Positions 52,678 through 61,135 of a stretch of DNA of 64,000 nt are shown here, piece by piece (position 1 is the stretch's first letter; every line of letters begins with the position of its first letter). The notes under the pieces are model-generated. The model was not told where the DNA came from. It did no database searches and worked only from the letters and a program-made list of their open reading frames with translations. The DNA lies in the NCBI GenBank assembly GCA_029261875.1, contig JAJDAL010000041.1, forward strand, positions 1-64,000, in the 5' to 3' direction. Both the position numbers and the translations under genes were made by a program. Origin of the DNA: Deltaproteobacteria bacterium. Its GTDB lineage: Bacteria; Myxococcota_A; UBA9160; JAJDAL01.

Positions 52678-53178
52678 TCAGGGAATGTTTCGAGCGCGGA
52701 CCAACTCGCTGCGGGAGCGATGCAGCAAGATCCCGAAAACGTCGTAGGGAACGACCGCGGATTCGCGCTGGAGGGCCTCGTAGGCGAAGAAACGCATGCC
52801 CTCCCCTTCGTGGAGCACGAGGGCCTCGGACTGGGCCTCGTCGATGGGGGCTTCGAAGAAATAGCGACAGCGCAGGCCGCCTCGCGTATCCCCTAAATCA
52901 AACACGACTTGACTGACGTAGGAAATCGAATCCGGGCGAAACTCGAGCTCTTCATCGAGTTCCCTGCGCAGCGCCTCCGCGGCGCCCTCACCCGGGTCGA
53001 CCCCGCCGCCGAACAGTCCCCAATGGCCTGGAAACCAGATTTCGGGCGTGTCGTCGCGCTTCTGCATCAGGTACTCCCCGCGCGAATTGACGATCAGAGC
53101 CGCAGCCCCGTGCCCCTTCAAATCGTCCCTCGGGACAATCGGCCCCACGCGCGACGTCTCGCGTCCCCAAGCCTCCAA
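52678..53178 (-). CDS. NUDIX hydrolase
   Basis: 166 residues from TTG 53178, supported by AGGAGG five bases upstream. The Nudix box is 'GGGVDPGEGAAEALRRELDEELEF', matching GX5EX7REUXEE with the usual following Gly replaced by Glu. The N-terminal 'DLKGHGAAALIVNSRGEYLMQKRDD' and 'WGLFGGGV' fit small NUDIX enzymes that split nucleoside diphosphates linked to another group, including GDP-mannose and NDP-sugars. The substrate is unknown. It lies directly upstream of the glf promoter and diverges from the 53228 gene with 49 bases between them. Confidence 0.88.
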   Translation of the reverse strand: MEAWGRETSRVGPIVPRDDLKGHGAAALIVNSRGEYLMQKRDDTPEIWFPGHWGLFGGGVDPGEGAAEALRRELDEELEFRPDSISYVSQVVFDLGDTRGGLRCRYFFEAPIDEAQSEALVLHEGEGMRFFAYEALQRESAVVPYDVFGILLHRSRSELVRARNIP

Positions 53179-53227
53179 ATGATCCTCCTCGCAGCCGCCG
53201 ACGGCGTGCCGTGCGCCGGGCCTTCGA

Positions 53228-54811
53228 ATGGGAGAGAATACGCCGCCAGTGAGCGCCTCCCAGTCGACCCTATCGGTTTTCTACGACCTGAGCGTTTCCC
53301 CGACGAGCTTCGACTTCGCGACGTTCCTCGCCCTGGCGGAGTATCGCCGGCAGGCATTGGGGGCCCGCGCGTTTCACGTCTACTTCGTGCCCGCGTCCGG
53401 TGACGGGTTCTGGGATCGCGAGCCCTACCCGACCGAGCAAAAGCGCGCACGACTGCAACACCTATTGCTGCCCCTGTGCGGTCTTTGGCCGAACTGTGAG
53501 GGATCAACGGTGTTCGCGCGTCGCGACGACGCACAGGCTGTCTTGCCGCGTGACCCGAAGCGGCGGTTCCCCATCGACTACCGCGTCGATGCCCCGGTCG
53601 AGGACGCCTACCAATGGGCCGCACTCACGGCCGCGGTATTGACCCAGGGCAGTCTGCCGGCTTGGCGCGTTCCCGAACCTGCCGCTGCTGCCCTCGCGCA
53701 TTGGCTAGAGCCCCGCGCCCGCGGGCGCCAGGTCGTTTCCATCACCCTGCGCGACGGTTCGTACTACCCCATGCAGAACAGCAACATCCCTGCCTGGATC
53801 GAGTTCGCCAAGAACCTGGATCCCCAGCGATATTTCCCGGTCCTCATTCCCGACACCCGCAACGCGCACCGCCACGCTGAAAGCGTCGACGGTGTCGCGA
53901 TCTATTCCGCTGCCTCGGAGCAAATTGCGCAACGCGCCGCCCTCTACGCCGCCAGTGCGCTCAACATGACCGTCGCAACGGGCCCCATGCTGCTCATGTG
54001 GCTCAATCCCGCCTGCCGAACCCTGGTGTTCAAGCTCTTGAATCTCGACAACCACCAGTCGACCCCGACGCCGATTCGATCCATGGGAATCGAACCCGGT
54101 CACCCGCTGGTGACCGCCGCGCCCGGCCAACGCGTGGTTTGGCAGAACGACGACGCGGACACCCTGGCGCGCGAATTCGAGCAGAGCATCAAGCAGATCG
54201 AGTCCGGCGAGGCGTTCGCGCAGCGAGCGAACGAGCCGCTGCTCACCACCGCTCGCCGAATGCTCGAAACCGGCCGCTTGGCGCCCGCACGGCGCATCTA
54301 CGCGCACCTGCTGTCGCGCAATCCGCGCGACGCGGGCGCGCTGTACGCAATGAGCCAGTTGGAAATCAAAGACCCCAGCCACACCAAGGCGTTACGCGCG
54401 GCGCGGGGCGTTCGCTATTTCGCGAGGGCCCGCCTGGCGCGCTCCTCCGCCGGCGATGCCCCGCTGGAGGAAGCGCTCGAATTCGGCCGCTGCCATCAAC
54501 GCCTGCACTTCGCACAGGCCGCCGCCAAAGGCTTCGAACGCGTTCTGGCGCTGGACCCGTGCCAACCCGATGCGCTGCACGGACTCGGCACCCTGCACAT
54601 CGCCGAAGGGCGCATGAAAGACGCCGTCGAAACGCTGACGCGTTCCCTCGACCGTTCGCCCTATCGCGCGGATTGTCATTTCGATCTCGCACGCGCGTAC
54701 CGTGCTATGGGAGAGCGAGAGCGCGCCCGGGATCAACTCGAGCGCACGCTGGTATGCGACCCGTCCCACCAAGCGGCGCAGCGGGTTCGCGCGGAATGGA
54801 ACGAGACTTAG
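53228..54811 (+). CDS. TPR protein with unassigned N-terminal domain
   Basis: 527 residues from ATG 53228. The N-terminal 340 residues start 'STLSVFYDLSVSPTSFDFATFL' and contain 'VVSITLRDGSYYPMQNSNIPAWIEFA' and, near 225-290, 'AALYAASALNMTVATGPMLLMWLN', a layout reminiscent of GT-B glycosyltransferases, but I cannot assign a family. Residues about 345-525 are TPR repeats ('ARRIYAHLLSRNPRDAGALYAMSQL', 'GFERVLALDPCQPDALHGLGTLHI', 'LARAYRAMGERERARDQLERTL'). There is no signal peptide. It opens the DUF268/SGNH cluster, and its stop shares TTAG with the opposing SGNH gene. Confidence 0.75.
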   Translation: MGENTPPVSASQSTLSVFYDLSVSPTSFDFATFLALAEYRRQALGARAFHVYFVPASGDGFWDREPYPTEQKRARLQHLLLPLCGLWPNCEGSTVFARRDDAQAVLPRDPKRRFPIDYRVDAPVEDAYQWAALTAAVLTQGSLPAWRVPEPAAAALAHWLEPRARGRQVVSITLRDGSYYPMQNSNIPAWIEFAKNLDPQRYFPVLIPDTRNAHRHAESVDGVAIYSAASEQIAQRAALYAASALNMTVATGPMLLMWLNPACRTLVFKLLNLDNHQSTPTPIRSMGIEPGHPLVTAAPGQRVVWQNDDADTLAREFEQSIKQIESGEAFAQRANEPLLTTARRMLETGRLAPARRIYAHLLSRNPRDAGALYAMSQLEIKDPSHTKALRAARGVRYFARARLARSSAGDAPLEEALEFGRCHQRLHFAQAAAKGFERVLALDPCQPDALHGLGTLHIAEGRMKDAVETLTRSLDRSPYRADCHFDLARAYRAMGERERARDQLERTLVCDPSHQAAQRVRAEWNET

Positions 54812-55884
54812 GGAATCGAGTTCGGGAAGAACTCGCGCGCCAGCAGTTCGGCCATCAAGCGATTGCCCTCCACCGACATGTGGCCCAGCACGCCGCCCTC
54901 GTCGATCCAGAGCGTGCGGAATCGATCCTGATCCTCGACCCCGATGCGGTGCAACTCGTTGTAGGTTTCGAGCGTTCCGAAGCCGTGCTTGCGCGCACAA
55001 TCCAGAACCGGCGGGCCGTACCAGGGCGGCTCGTCGGCCATCGATTCCGCGGCGCCCCATTGCATCATGACGATCACGTCGAGGTCGTGCGCGTCGCGCA
55101 TGCCCGCGACACGGTCCATGAGCAGACAGGAGATCTGGACGCCCTCCTGGTCCGTCGCCGAGCGCCGGTAGTTGGTTTCGTGATTGCTCCACCAAAACAA
55201 TTTGCCCGCGCGAATCAGGCCCCAATGCACCAGGTACGAGTGACCGAAAACCGCGCGCACTGGGCCCAGTTCGATGGGCTCCGCGGTCAGCCGCGGGACC
55301 GGCTGCCCGTGGAGATTCAGGTCCCCGTCTTCGATCGTGAAATAGGGTTTATAGCCACCCCCGTAGAAGGAATAGCTGTTGCGCAGGCTGTCCTGGGCGA
55401 GCACGCTGACGATCAGCGTGTGGGGACGAACGGCCGGCACCAATTGTTCGGCGCGCAAGACCATTTGATCCACCCCCCAACCCCCCGCTGCACCGTTCAC
55501 GACCGGAATACCGGTGAACTGCTCCAAGCGGGCGGGCCAGGATTCGGAATCCGTCACCCCGGAACCGACGGTAAAGGAATCCCCCACCGCGAGGACGGAC
55601 GTGCGGGGTTGCGGCAGTGGACGGATCGCATTCTCGTTCATGCGAATCCCGAACGCCCCCGTCGTCATCCCACCGCCTTCGAAGTAGTAGTTTTCCGCCA
55701 AGCCCCACCCGACGGTGGGATCGTGCACGGAAACCCCGGTATTGAATTTCTGATCCAACATTTCGATCAGGAAGTTCGACGTGCGAGTGAGGGAGATGTC
55801 GTTCCATACGCGAACGACCGCTTCTACGGCCACCAGCGAGACAACGGCACTGATTCCTGCGACGAGTAGGTTTGAGAGCTTCAT
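54808..55884 (-). CDS. Membrane-anchored SGNH-hydrolase-like protein, paralogue A
   Basis: 358 residues. An N-terminal membrane helix (about 5-25) leads to a periplasmic domain with 'VLAVGDSFTVGSGV' (nucleophile Ser in GDS), 'VVNGAAGGWGVDQMVLRAEQL', 'SVLAQDSLRNSYSFYGGGYKP' and a C-terminal 'LGHMSVEGNRLMAELL' with the probable catalytic His. It is closely related to the protein at 59023-60126 over its full length. Both probably add or remove acyl groups on a cell-surface glycan or lipid. It stands alone on the - strand inside the DUF268 cluster. Confidence 0.82.
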   Translation of the reverse strand: MKLSNLLVAGISAVVSLVAVEAVVRVWNDISLTRTSNFLIEMLDQKFNTGVSVHDPTVGWGLAENYYFEGGGMTTGAFGIRMNENAIRPLPQPRTSVLAVGDSFTVGSGVTDSESWPARLEQFTGIPVVNGAAGGWGVDQMVLRAEQLVPAVRPHTLIVSVLAQDSLRNSYSFYGGGYKPYFTIEDGDLNLHGQPVPRLTAEPIELGPVRAVFGHSYLVHWGLIRAGKLFWWSNHETNYRRSATDQEGVQISCLLMDRVAGMRDAHDLDVIVMMQWGAAESMADEPPWYGPPVLDCARKHGFGTLETYNELHRIGVEDQDRFRTLWIDEGGVLGHMSVEGNRLMAELLAREFFPNSIP

Positions 55885-56028
55885 TGAGACTCACATGTTA
55901 GCCTAGCGATGCGGTCCGGACGCTAGGGGATTCGGAATCCCAATCGGCCAACGGGACGAGGTCGCCGGCCCGCATGCACTTTTTTTTCGGGTCGGTCGAG
56001 CAAGCGATGACAAACGGTGTTTTCTGAC

Positions 56029-57204
56029 ATGCAATCTGAGCTCGAAGAATCCGCCAACCCCGAAGATCCCATCGTCGCACGCTACCTGGCCGAAGGCCAA
56101 GCCGGTGTCGAGCGTGCGGTGCGGAAGAATCAGCGACGCGGCCTGCCCTGGCGCGCGCTCGCCAAGCGCTTCGGCATGGCGCGCCTCGCACAGCGCACCT
56201 ACCGCCCCGTACAACCCTATGCGGACCTGTTGCAAGCCCAGTGCGAAGCCGAGTTCGCGCGCGCCGCGGCGCTCCGCCAGCAAGGCGACGAACGCAAAGC
56301 GCTCCAAATCGAGAATCGCGCGCTCGGCGTACAGATCGCCGCCCAACGCTCGGACCTGGGCTACCTCGACGCCGTCCAAACCGGAATCACCTACGGCCAC
56401 ACCCAGGCGTACACGCGCAACCGCGCCCTCGCCGCGGTCGTCCAGGATTCGCTGACGGCGCCCGCCCGAGTCGCGCTTTCGCCGGAACAGATGCGCGGCT
56501 TCTCCATGGACGGCGCAGTTCCGGTGGACGAGGCGTGGCAAGACGGCGTACTGCCGCTCGAACCCTCCGTCGTCTTCGACGACAGCGACCTCGACCTGTA
56601 TCAAGCCGCTCTGCGCGGTCAGCCCTCTTCCGACGCCACGACCCGCGCCGCCTACGGGACCGCCTACGGGCCGCCCTGGGAGACCCTGCGCAAGGCGCTC
56701 GGCGACGCCGCCCTGGCCGGACGCCGGACCGCCGTGCTGTTTCCGAGAACCCCCTGGGCCTGTTCGGCGTGCATCGAAACCGGCGGGACCCCGACGCTGG
56801 TGAGTCACGATCCGATCGAAATCCGCTCGCCACGCCTCCAGGCCACCACCGTCGAACAATGGCGGCGGCGCCCGGAACCCTTCGATTGTGTGATCGCGTT
56901 GTCGGTGCTCGAGCACGAAGGCCTGGGTCTGCACCGCGAAGGCATCGACCCCGACGGCGATCTGGCCGGCATGGCGTTTTGCGCCGAGCTCTTGAAACCC
57001 GGCGGACGTCTGCTGCTGGAGATTCCCGTCGGACGGGACCGCGTCGTGTTCAACCTGGCGCGCATCTACGGTCGGACGCGCCTCCCGCGTTTGTTCGAAG
57101 GCTGGAGCGTTGCGGCGCGGTACGGATTCGACGAGTCCCAGCTCGACCGCGACGGGATGTCCACGGCCCTATTCGCATTGCACCGAACGGAGTTCCTTCC
57201 GTGA
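56029..57204 (+). CDS. DUF268-family protein, copy 1 (divergent)
   Basis: 391 residues from ATG 56029; GTG 56017 is an alternative. The C-terminal 230 residues follow the DUF268 plan, a methyltransferase-like Rossmann fold: 'FSMDGAVPVDEAW', 'FDCVIALSVLEHEGLGLHREGIDPDGDL', 'FCAELLKPGGRLLLEIPVGRDRVVFNLARIYG' and 'RLPRLFEGW'. The N-terminal 150 residues are helical and basic. No glycine-rich SAM motif I is obvious. It is the most divergent of the four copies around the EHDGLG motif (EHEGLG here). It begins a rightward operon with copy 2, a dioxygenase and an SGNH protein. Confidence 0.75.
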   Translation: MQSELEESANPEDPIVARYLAEGQAGVERAVRKNQRRGLPWRALAKRFGMARLAQRTYRPVQPYADLLQAQCEAEFARAAALRQQGDERKALQIENRALGVQIAAQRSDLGYLDAVQTGITYGHTQAYTRNRALAAVVQDSLTAPARVALSPEQMRGFSMDGAVPVDEAWQDGVLPLEPSVVFDDSDLDLYQAALRGQPSSDATTRAAYGTAYGPPWETLRKALGDAALAGRRTAVLFPRTPWACSACIETGGTPTLVSHDPIEIRSPRLQATTVEQWRRRPEPFDCVIALSVLEHEGLGLHREGIDPDGDLAGMAFCAELLKPGGRLLLEIPVGRDRVVFNLARIYGRTRLPRLFEGWSVAARYGFDESQLDRDGMSTALFALHRTEFLP

Positions 57205-58097
57205 GCGACTCTCTCGCGACGCTTCGCGCCGCAAACCGCGCCCTCAAGCTCCAGGCCGACGAACAGAGCGCACAGATCTCGCATTGGCACCGCTTCAACG
57301 ATCTGTTGAGCCGTGAACTTGCGGAATTGCAGTGGCGCCATTTCGCGCTGTGCCGCGAACTCTTCGGTCCGCCCGAGCTCCCGCCGACGCCGCCCCGGCG
57401 CATTCCGCGTGCCATGATGCGCGGCTTCACGATGGGTGGGCGGGTCGAGATCGAGGACAATTACGGCAACCGCACCTACCCGTCCAATTGGCCCTTGATC
57501 TATACCGACGAAGAAGTGGACCGATACCTGGCGCAAATCGCCGAAGGTTCCACGTTCATCTACGGCCAGACGGACCTGTGGGTTCGCGAAGCCATCGAGC
57601 GCTATCCCGTCAAGGGTCTGCAAGTCGCGAACATGGGCTCCCTCACGCCCTGGTACGAAAGCACCTGCCTCCACTATGGCGGGTTCCCTTCCACCATCGA
57701 CTACAACCCGATCCTTTCCCGAACGGATCGCATTCGAACCTGGACCACGGCCCAATGGGAAACCGAACGGCCCCAATTCGACTATGCGCTTTCGATCTCC
57801 TCCTTCGAGCACGACGGACTGGGAATGTACGGGGACCCCCTCGATCCGGACGGCGACCTCAAGGCCATGGCGCGCATGCGCGAACTCGTCAAACCCGACG
57901 GAATCCTGCTTCTGTCCGTGCCCGTGGGCCGCGACAAAGTGATCTTCAACAATGCGCGCGTCTACGGTCGGGTGCGCATTCCCGCCTTGATCGAGGGCTG
58001 GGAGGAGATCGAACGCATCGGACTCGAACCCGAGCACCTCGACGGTCCCGGTCACATCCAACCGATCTTCGTATTGCGGAACCCGGCGGGAACCTGA
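57201..58097 (+). CDS. DUF268-family protein, copy 2
   Basis: 298 residues from GTG 57201, overlapping the previous stop (GTGA). Short coiled-coil-like N-terminus (1-45), then 'FALCRELFGPPELPP', 'FTMGGRVEIEDNYGNRTYPSNWPLIYTDEEV', 'NMGSLTPWYESTCLHYGG', the signature 'SSFEHDGLGMYGDPLDPDGDL' and 'LVKPDGILLLSVPVGRDKVIFN', ending 'DGPGHIQPIFVLRN'. It is strikingly similar to copy 3 (60152-61135) along the whole chain. DUF268 is a family of unknown function known from nematodes and bacteria. A methyltransferase or a catalytically dead relative is possible. Confidence 0.82.
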   Translation: MSDSLATLRAANRALKLQADEQSAQISHWHRFNDLLSRELAELQWRHFALCRELFGPPELPPTPPRRIPRAMMRGFTMGGRVEIEDNYGNRTYPSNWPLIYTDEEVDRYLAQIAEGSTFIYGQTDLWVREAIERYPVKGLQVANMGSLTPWYESTCLHYGGFPSTIDYNPILSRTDRIRTWTTAQWETERPQFDYALSISSFEHDGLGMYGDPLDPDGDLKAMARMRELVKPDGILLLSVPVGRDKVIFNNARVYGRVRIPALIEGWEEIERIGLEPEHLDGPGHIQPIFVLRNPAGT

Positions 58098-59026
58098 TGG
58101 TGAATTTCGATCACCTGGTTTTCGACGCCCACGCGCTCGATACCCGACAAGCCGCCCGCACCTTGAACGAATTCAAGTGCATTCAGATCAAAGGAGCCCT
58201 CGATACCGAACGCCTGGAACCGATTCGAAGGCGCGCCCTGGCGAGTCGACTGGCCAAGTGGGGTGCCGGCCAACCCCTGGCCATCCTCGAAACCGAGGGC
58301 ACCCGTCCGTCCTTCGAGATCGTTCGGGCCTTTCGACGCTCGCCCGCAACGAAAGTTCTGCGCCGCTATTTCGCGTCGGACACGCTGCTCCTGACGGCGC
58401 AGCATTCGCGCTACCGCCAGGTGCGGATGGAAGCGGATTACGAGCAACTCCCCTTTCACCAGGACGGAAGCGCGCTTCCCGAAATCCCCAACGTCACGTG
58501 CTCGGCGCTGATCTATCCCGATGTGGCGGGCGAACAGGTGGCGGGGCTTCAATTCATTCCCGGCGCCACGGACGAGATCCTGCCCCGGGCCACCCCCGAA
58601 CCGGGATCGACCCAGTTCTACGATTTCCTCCGTATCGACCCCGCCGTTCTCGAAGTCTGCAAGAAGCAGGGTGTCTGGGTTCCCCGTTTCGAGTACGGCG
58701 ACGTGATTCTCTTCGACCGCTGCTGCATACACGGAACCTATTGGACCGACCGCATGGAGGGCGCGCGCATTTCCGTCGACCTGCGCGTTTGGCCCTATTC
58801 GCCGGAGGTGTACGCCTGGCCGGACTTTCGCTGGTTCGTCGATCACCCGCGTTTCCTGTACGGACCCACGCGGCTGCGCCAAAGCTTGGGGGACCTTCCG
58901 GACGAACAATTCTTTGCCCGGGTCCAAGCCGCCCCCTACGACTACGGCCTGATCGAAACCGGCCGCTTCGGGCGCCTCGCCTTCGCGCGACGGCGCACCC
59001 AGCTCGAGAGTACGCCCCCGCAGTGA
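58097..59026 (+). CDS. PhyH-like Fe(II)/2-oxoglutarate dioxygenase
   Basis: 309 residues. The facial triad is visible: His121-x-Asp123 in 'LPFHQDGSAL' and distal His212 in 'FDRCCIHGTYW', with a 2-oxoglutarate-binding Arg in the following 'RISVDLRVWPYS'. The fold resembles phytanoyl-CoA dioxygenases, which hydroxylate unactivated carbons. In this operon a sugar, lipid or acyl chain carbon could be hydroxylated. Its ATG overlaps the stop of DUF268 copy 2, and the next gene overlaps its own stop, so all four genes appear translationally coupled. Confidence 0.85.
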   Translation: MVNFDHLVFDAHALDTRQAARTLNEFKCIQIKGALDTERLEPIRRRALASRLAKWGAGQPLAILETEGTRPSFEIVRAFRRSPATKVLRRYFASDTLLLTAQHSRYRQVRMEADYEQLPFHQDGSALPEIPNVTCSALIYPDVAGEQVAGLQFIPGATDEILPRATPEPGSTQFYDFLRIDPAVLEVCKKQGVWVPRFEYGDVILFDRCCIHGTYWTDRMEGARISVDLRVWPYSPEVYAWPDFRWFVDHPRFLYGPTRLRQSLGDLPDEQFFARVQAAPYDYGLIETGRFGRLAFARRRTQLESTPPQ

Positions 59027-60126
59027 GGCGCCTGCTCGGAAATCTCGGTCTCTCGATCCTCGCAACGCTCGTCGCCCTCGGCATCGCCGAAGCGGGACTG
59101 CGCTTCTGGAACGAAATCCCGGTACTCCGCTTCGACAATTTCGTTTCGCTCCGCCTGGAACGCAGCGTCGAAACCGAGACCGCCGCCTACGACGAGAAGC
59201 TCGGCTGGCGGGCCAAACGCGACTTGCGCCTGGTCGCGCCCTACACCACCACCACCGACGAACACGGATTCCGCATGCACGGAACCCAGGTGCGCGAGGT
59301 CCCCCAACAAGGCGTCGTCGCCGTCGGCGATTCCTTCACCTGGGGTTCCGAAGTCTCGGATCACGAAACCTGGCCCGCGCAACTCGAAGCGATGATCGAC
59401 CTTCCGGTGGTCAACGCCGCCTATGGGGGGTGGGGCGTCGATCAGATGATGCTCCGCATCGAAGAAGTGCTGCCGATTACCCAGCCCCGCGCCGTGGTTC
59501 TCTCGCCCCTGAGCTGGGACATTCTGCGCAACACCTACCGACGCTACGGACGCGCCTTCAAGCCGTGGTTCGAAATCGACGGCGATCGCCTGGTCCTGCG
59601 CGGTCAACCGGTCTTGCGCACGTCGGCCCATTGGCGCGATGTCGGAAAGCCGCAATCGATCTTTGGCTACTCGTATCTCGTCTATTGGAGTTTCTCGCGC
59701 GTAGGCTGGCTGGATTGGTGGGCCGATGACGGCCGACTCTACGATCAGGTGTACGAAAACGAGGTCGGGGTCGAAGTTTCCTGCCGGCTGATGGAACGCT
59801 TCAAAGAACTCGCCACCACCCATGATTTCCGCCCCATCTTCATGATGGAGTACGGAGCCCACGAGATCATGGAAAGCGCCCCGCCGTGGTTCGCCACTCC
59901 GGTTCTCGGCTGCGCGGCGGAGCTCGGGATCGAGACCATCGACACCTTCCCGGCGCTGCGCGCGATCGGCGAACGAGGCAAAGAGGCGTTCGACAGCCTC
60001 TGGGTGTTGCACCGCGATCGCGAGCAGCCCTACGGCCACCCATCGGCCTTCGGCCAGAGCGTCGTCGCCGCGCTCGTCCGCGAGCAACTCGAAGCGCCCA
60101 TGCCCGGCGCCGCGGTCACGCGGTAA
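59023..60126 (+). CDS. Membrane-anchored SGNH-hydrolase-like protein, paralogue B
   Basis: 367 residues from GTG (GTGA overlap). N-terminal membrane helix (about 3-24), then 'VVAVGDSFTWGSEV', 'VVNAAYGGWGVDQMMLRIEEVLP', 'SPLSWDILRNTYRRYGRAFKPWFEI' and C-terminal 'GHPSAFGQSVVAALV' with the probable catalytic His. It aligns throughout with paralogue A at 54808-55884, including 'GGWGVDQM', 'LRN.Y..YG' and 'L.G.Y.KP.F.I'. It is predicted to act on the periplasmic side of the membrane. It ends 25 bases before the end of the opposing DUF268 copy 3. Confidence 0.82.
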   Translation: MRRLLGNLGLSILATLVALGIAEAGLRFWNEIPVLRFDNFVSLRLERSVETETAAYDEKLGWRAKRDLRLVAPYTTTTDEHGFRMHGTQVREVPQQGVVAVGDSFTWGSEVSDHETWPAQLEAMIDLPVVNAAYGGWGVDQMMLRIEEVLPITQPRAVVLSPLSWDILRNTYRRYGRAFKPWFEIDGDRLVLRGQPVLRTSAHWRDVGKPQSIFGYSYLVYWSFSRVGWLDWWADDGRLYDQVYENEVGVEVSCRLMERFKELATTHDFRPIFMMEYGAHEIMESAPPWFATPVLGCAAELGIETIDTFPALRAIGERGKEAFDSLWVLHRDREQPYGHPSAFGQSVVAALVREQLEAPMPGAAVTR

Positions 60127-60151
60127 TCCGAACCGGGATCGAACGAATCGT

Positions 60152-61135
60152 CTAGATGTTCTCGAGCACCAGGATGGGCTGAATGTGGCCCGGACCGTCC
60201 ATGTGCGAAGGCTCGAGTCCGAAACGGCCTACTTCCTTCCAGCCATCGAGCATGCGGGGCAGGCGAAGGGCTCCATAGACCCGGGCGGTGTTGAACATCA
60301 CTTTGTCGCGCCCGACGGGCACAGCGAAGTAGAGCAAACCGCCGGGCTTCACGATCTCTTTCATCTTGCGCATGGCCGACAGATCGCCGTCGGGATCGAG
60401 CGGGTCGCCGTACATCCCCAGACCGTCGTGCTCGAAGGAAGAAATCGAAATCGCCGCATCGAAGCGCGGCCGTTCCGCATCCCACTCAGCGACGGTCATG
60501 GTGTTGAGTCGGTCCGATTGGCTCAGGATCTTGTTGTAATCGATCGTGGTCGGCCGCGCGCCGAAATGCAGACACGTACTTTCGTACCAGGGCGTGAGGG
60601 AACCCATGTTGACGACTTCGAGACCCCGCACGGGAAAGCGCTCGAATGCCTGCCACAACCACACGTCCGTCATGCCGTAGATGAAATACTGCTTCCGCGC
60701 GAGGCGTTCGAGATACACCCCCACTTCCGTGTCGGTGTAGATGAGGGGCCAGTTCTGCGGGTAGGTGGCGTCGGCCCAGCTGTCTTCGATCGCGACCCGT
60801 CCCTCCATGCTGAAGCCCGCTCGCAGCTCCGGGGGAATCGCTCGTGGCGGCGGCGGACCGATCTCCGGCGGGCCGAACAGCTCGCGGCACAGGGCGTAGT
60901 GGCGCCAGAGGTGCCCGGCCAAGACCAGGCTGGCGACATTGTTGAATCGCTCGTGGCGCCCCAGGGACGCGGTCTCGGCCGCCATGCGGGCCTCGAGCGC
61001 TCGTCGCGTCTCGCGCAAGACGCGACCCTCTTCGCGCAATTGCGAAATCGTGCTCAATTCCGCGCGGCCGGATGCGGACAGCCGATCGCGGGCCCAGCGC
61101 ACGATGCGATTCGATTCGAGTTGGGGGGCGCTCAC
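60152..61135 (-). CDS. DUF268-family protein, copy 3
   Basis: 327 residues from GTG 61135, overlapping the upstream stop (GTGA). An N-terminal coiled-coil-like stretch (about 25-75) is followed by 'YALCRELFGPPEIGPPPP', 'FSMEGRVAIEDSWADATYPQNWPLIYTDTEV', 'NMGSLTPWYESTCLHFGA', 'SSFEHDGLGMYGDPLDPDGDL' and 'IVKPGGLLYFAVPVGRDKVMFNTARVYG', ending 'DGPGHIQPILVLEN'. It is the closest relative of copy 2, in reverse orientation, which suggests an inverted duplication of the gene. The function is unknown. Confidence 0.82.
   Translation of the reverse strand: MSAPQLESNRIVRWARDRLSASGRAELSTISQLREEGRVLRETRRALEARMAAETASLGRHERFNNVASLVLAGHLWRHYALCRELFGPPEIGPPPPRAIPPELRAGFSMEGRVAIEDSWADATYPQNWPLIYTDTEVGVYLERLARKQYFIYGMTDVWLWQAFERFPVRGLEVVNMGSLTPWYESTCLHFGARPTTIDYNKILSQSDRLNTMTVAEWDAERPRFDAAISISSFEHDGLGMYGDPLDPDGDLSAMRKMKEIVKPGGLLYFAVPVGRDKVMFNTARVYGALRLPRMLDGWKEVGRFGLEPSHMDGPGHIQPILVLENI

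Noticed and set aside
55885..56028. Run of eight T at about 55980 as a terminator
   Set aside because: No stable GC-rich stem precedes it on either strand, and it lies between divergent gene starts where a terminator would not be expected.
21898..60126. All four SGNH proteins as one recent family
   Set aside because: Only the 54.8 and 59.0 kb proteins are close relatives. Those at 21.9 and 32.4 kb differ in length and in the sequence around every block.
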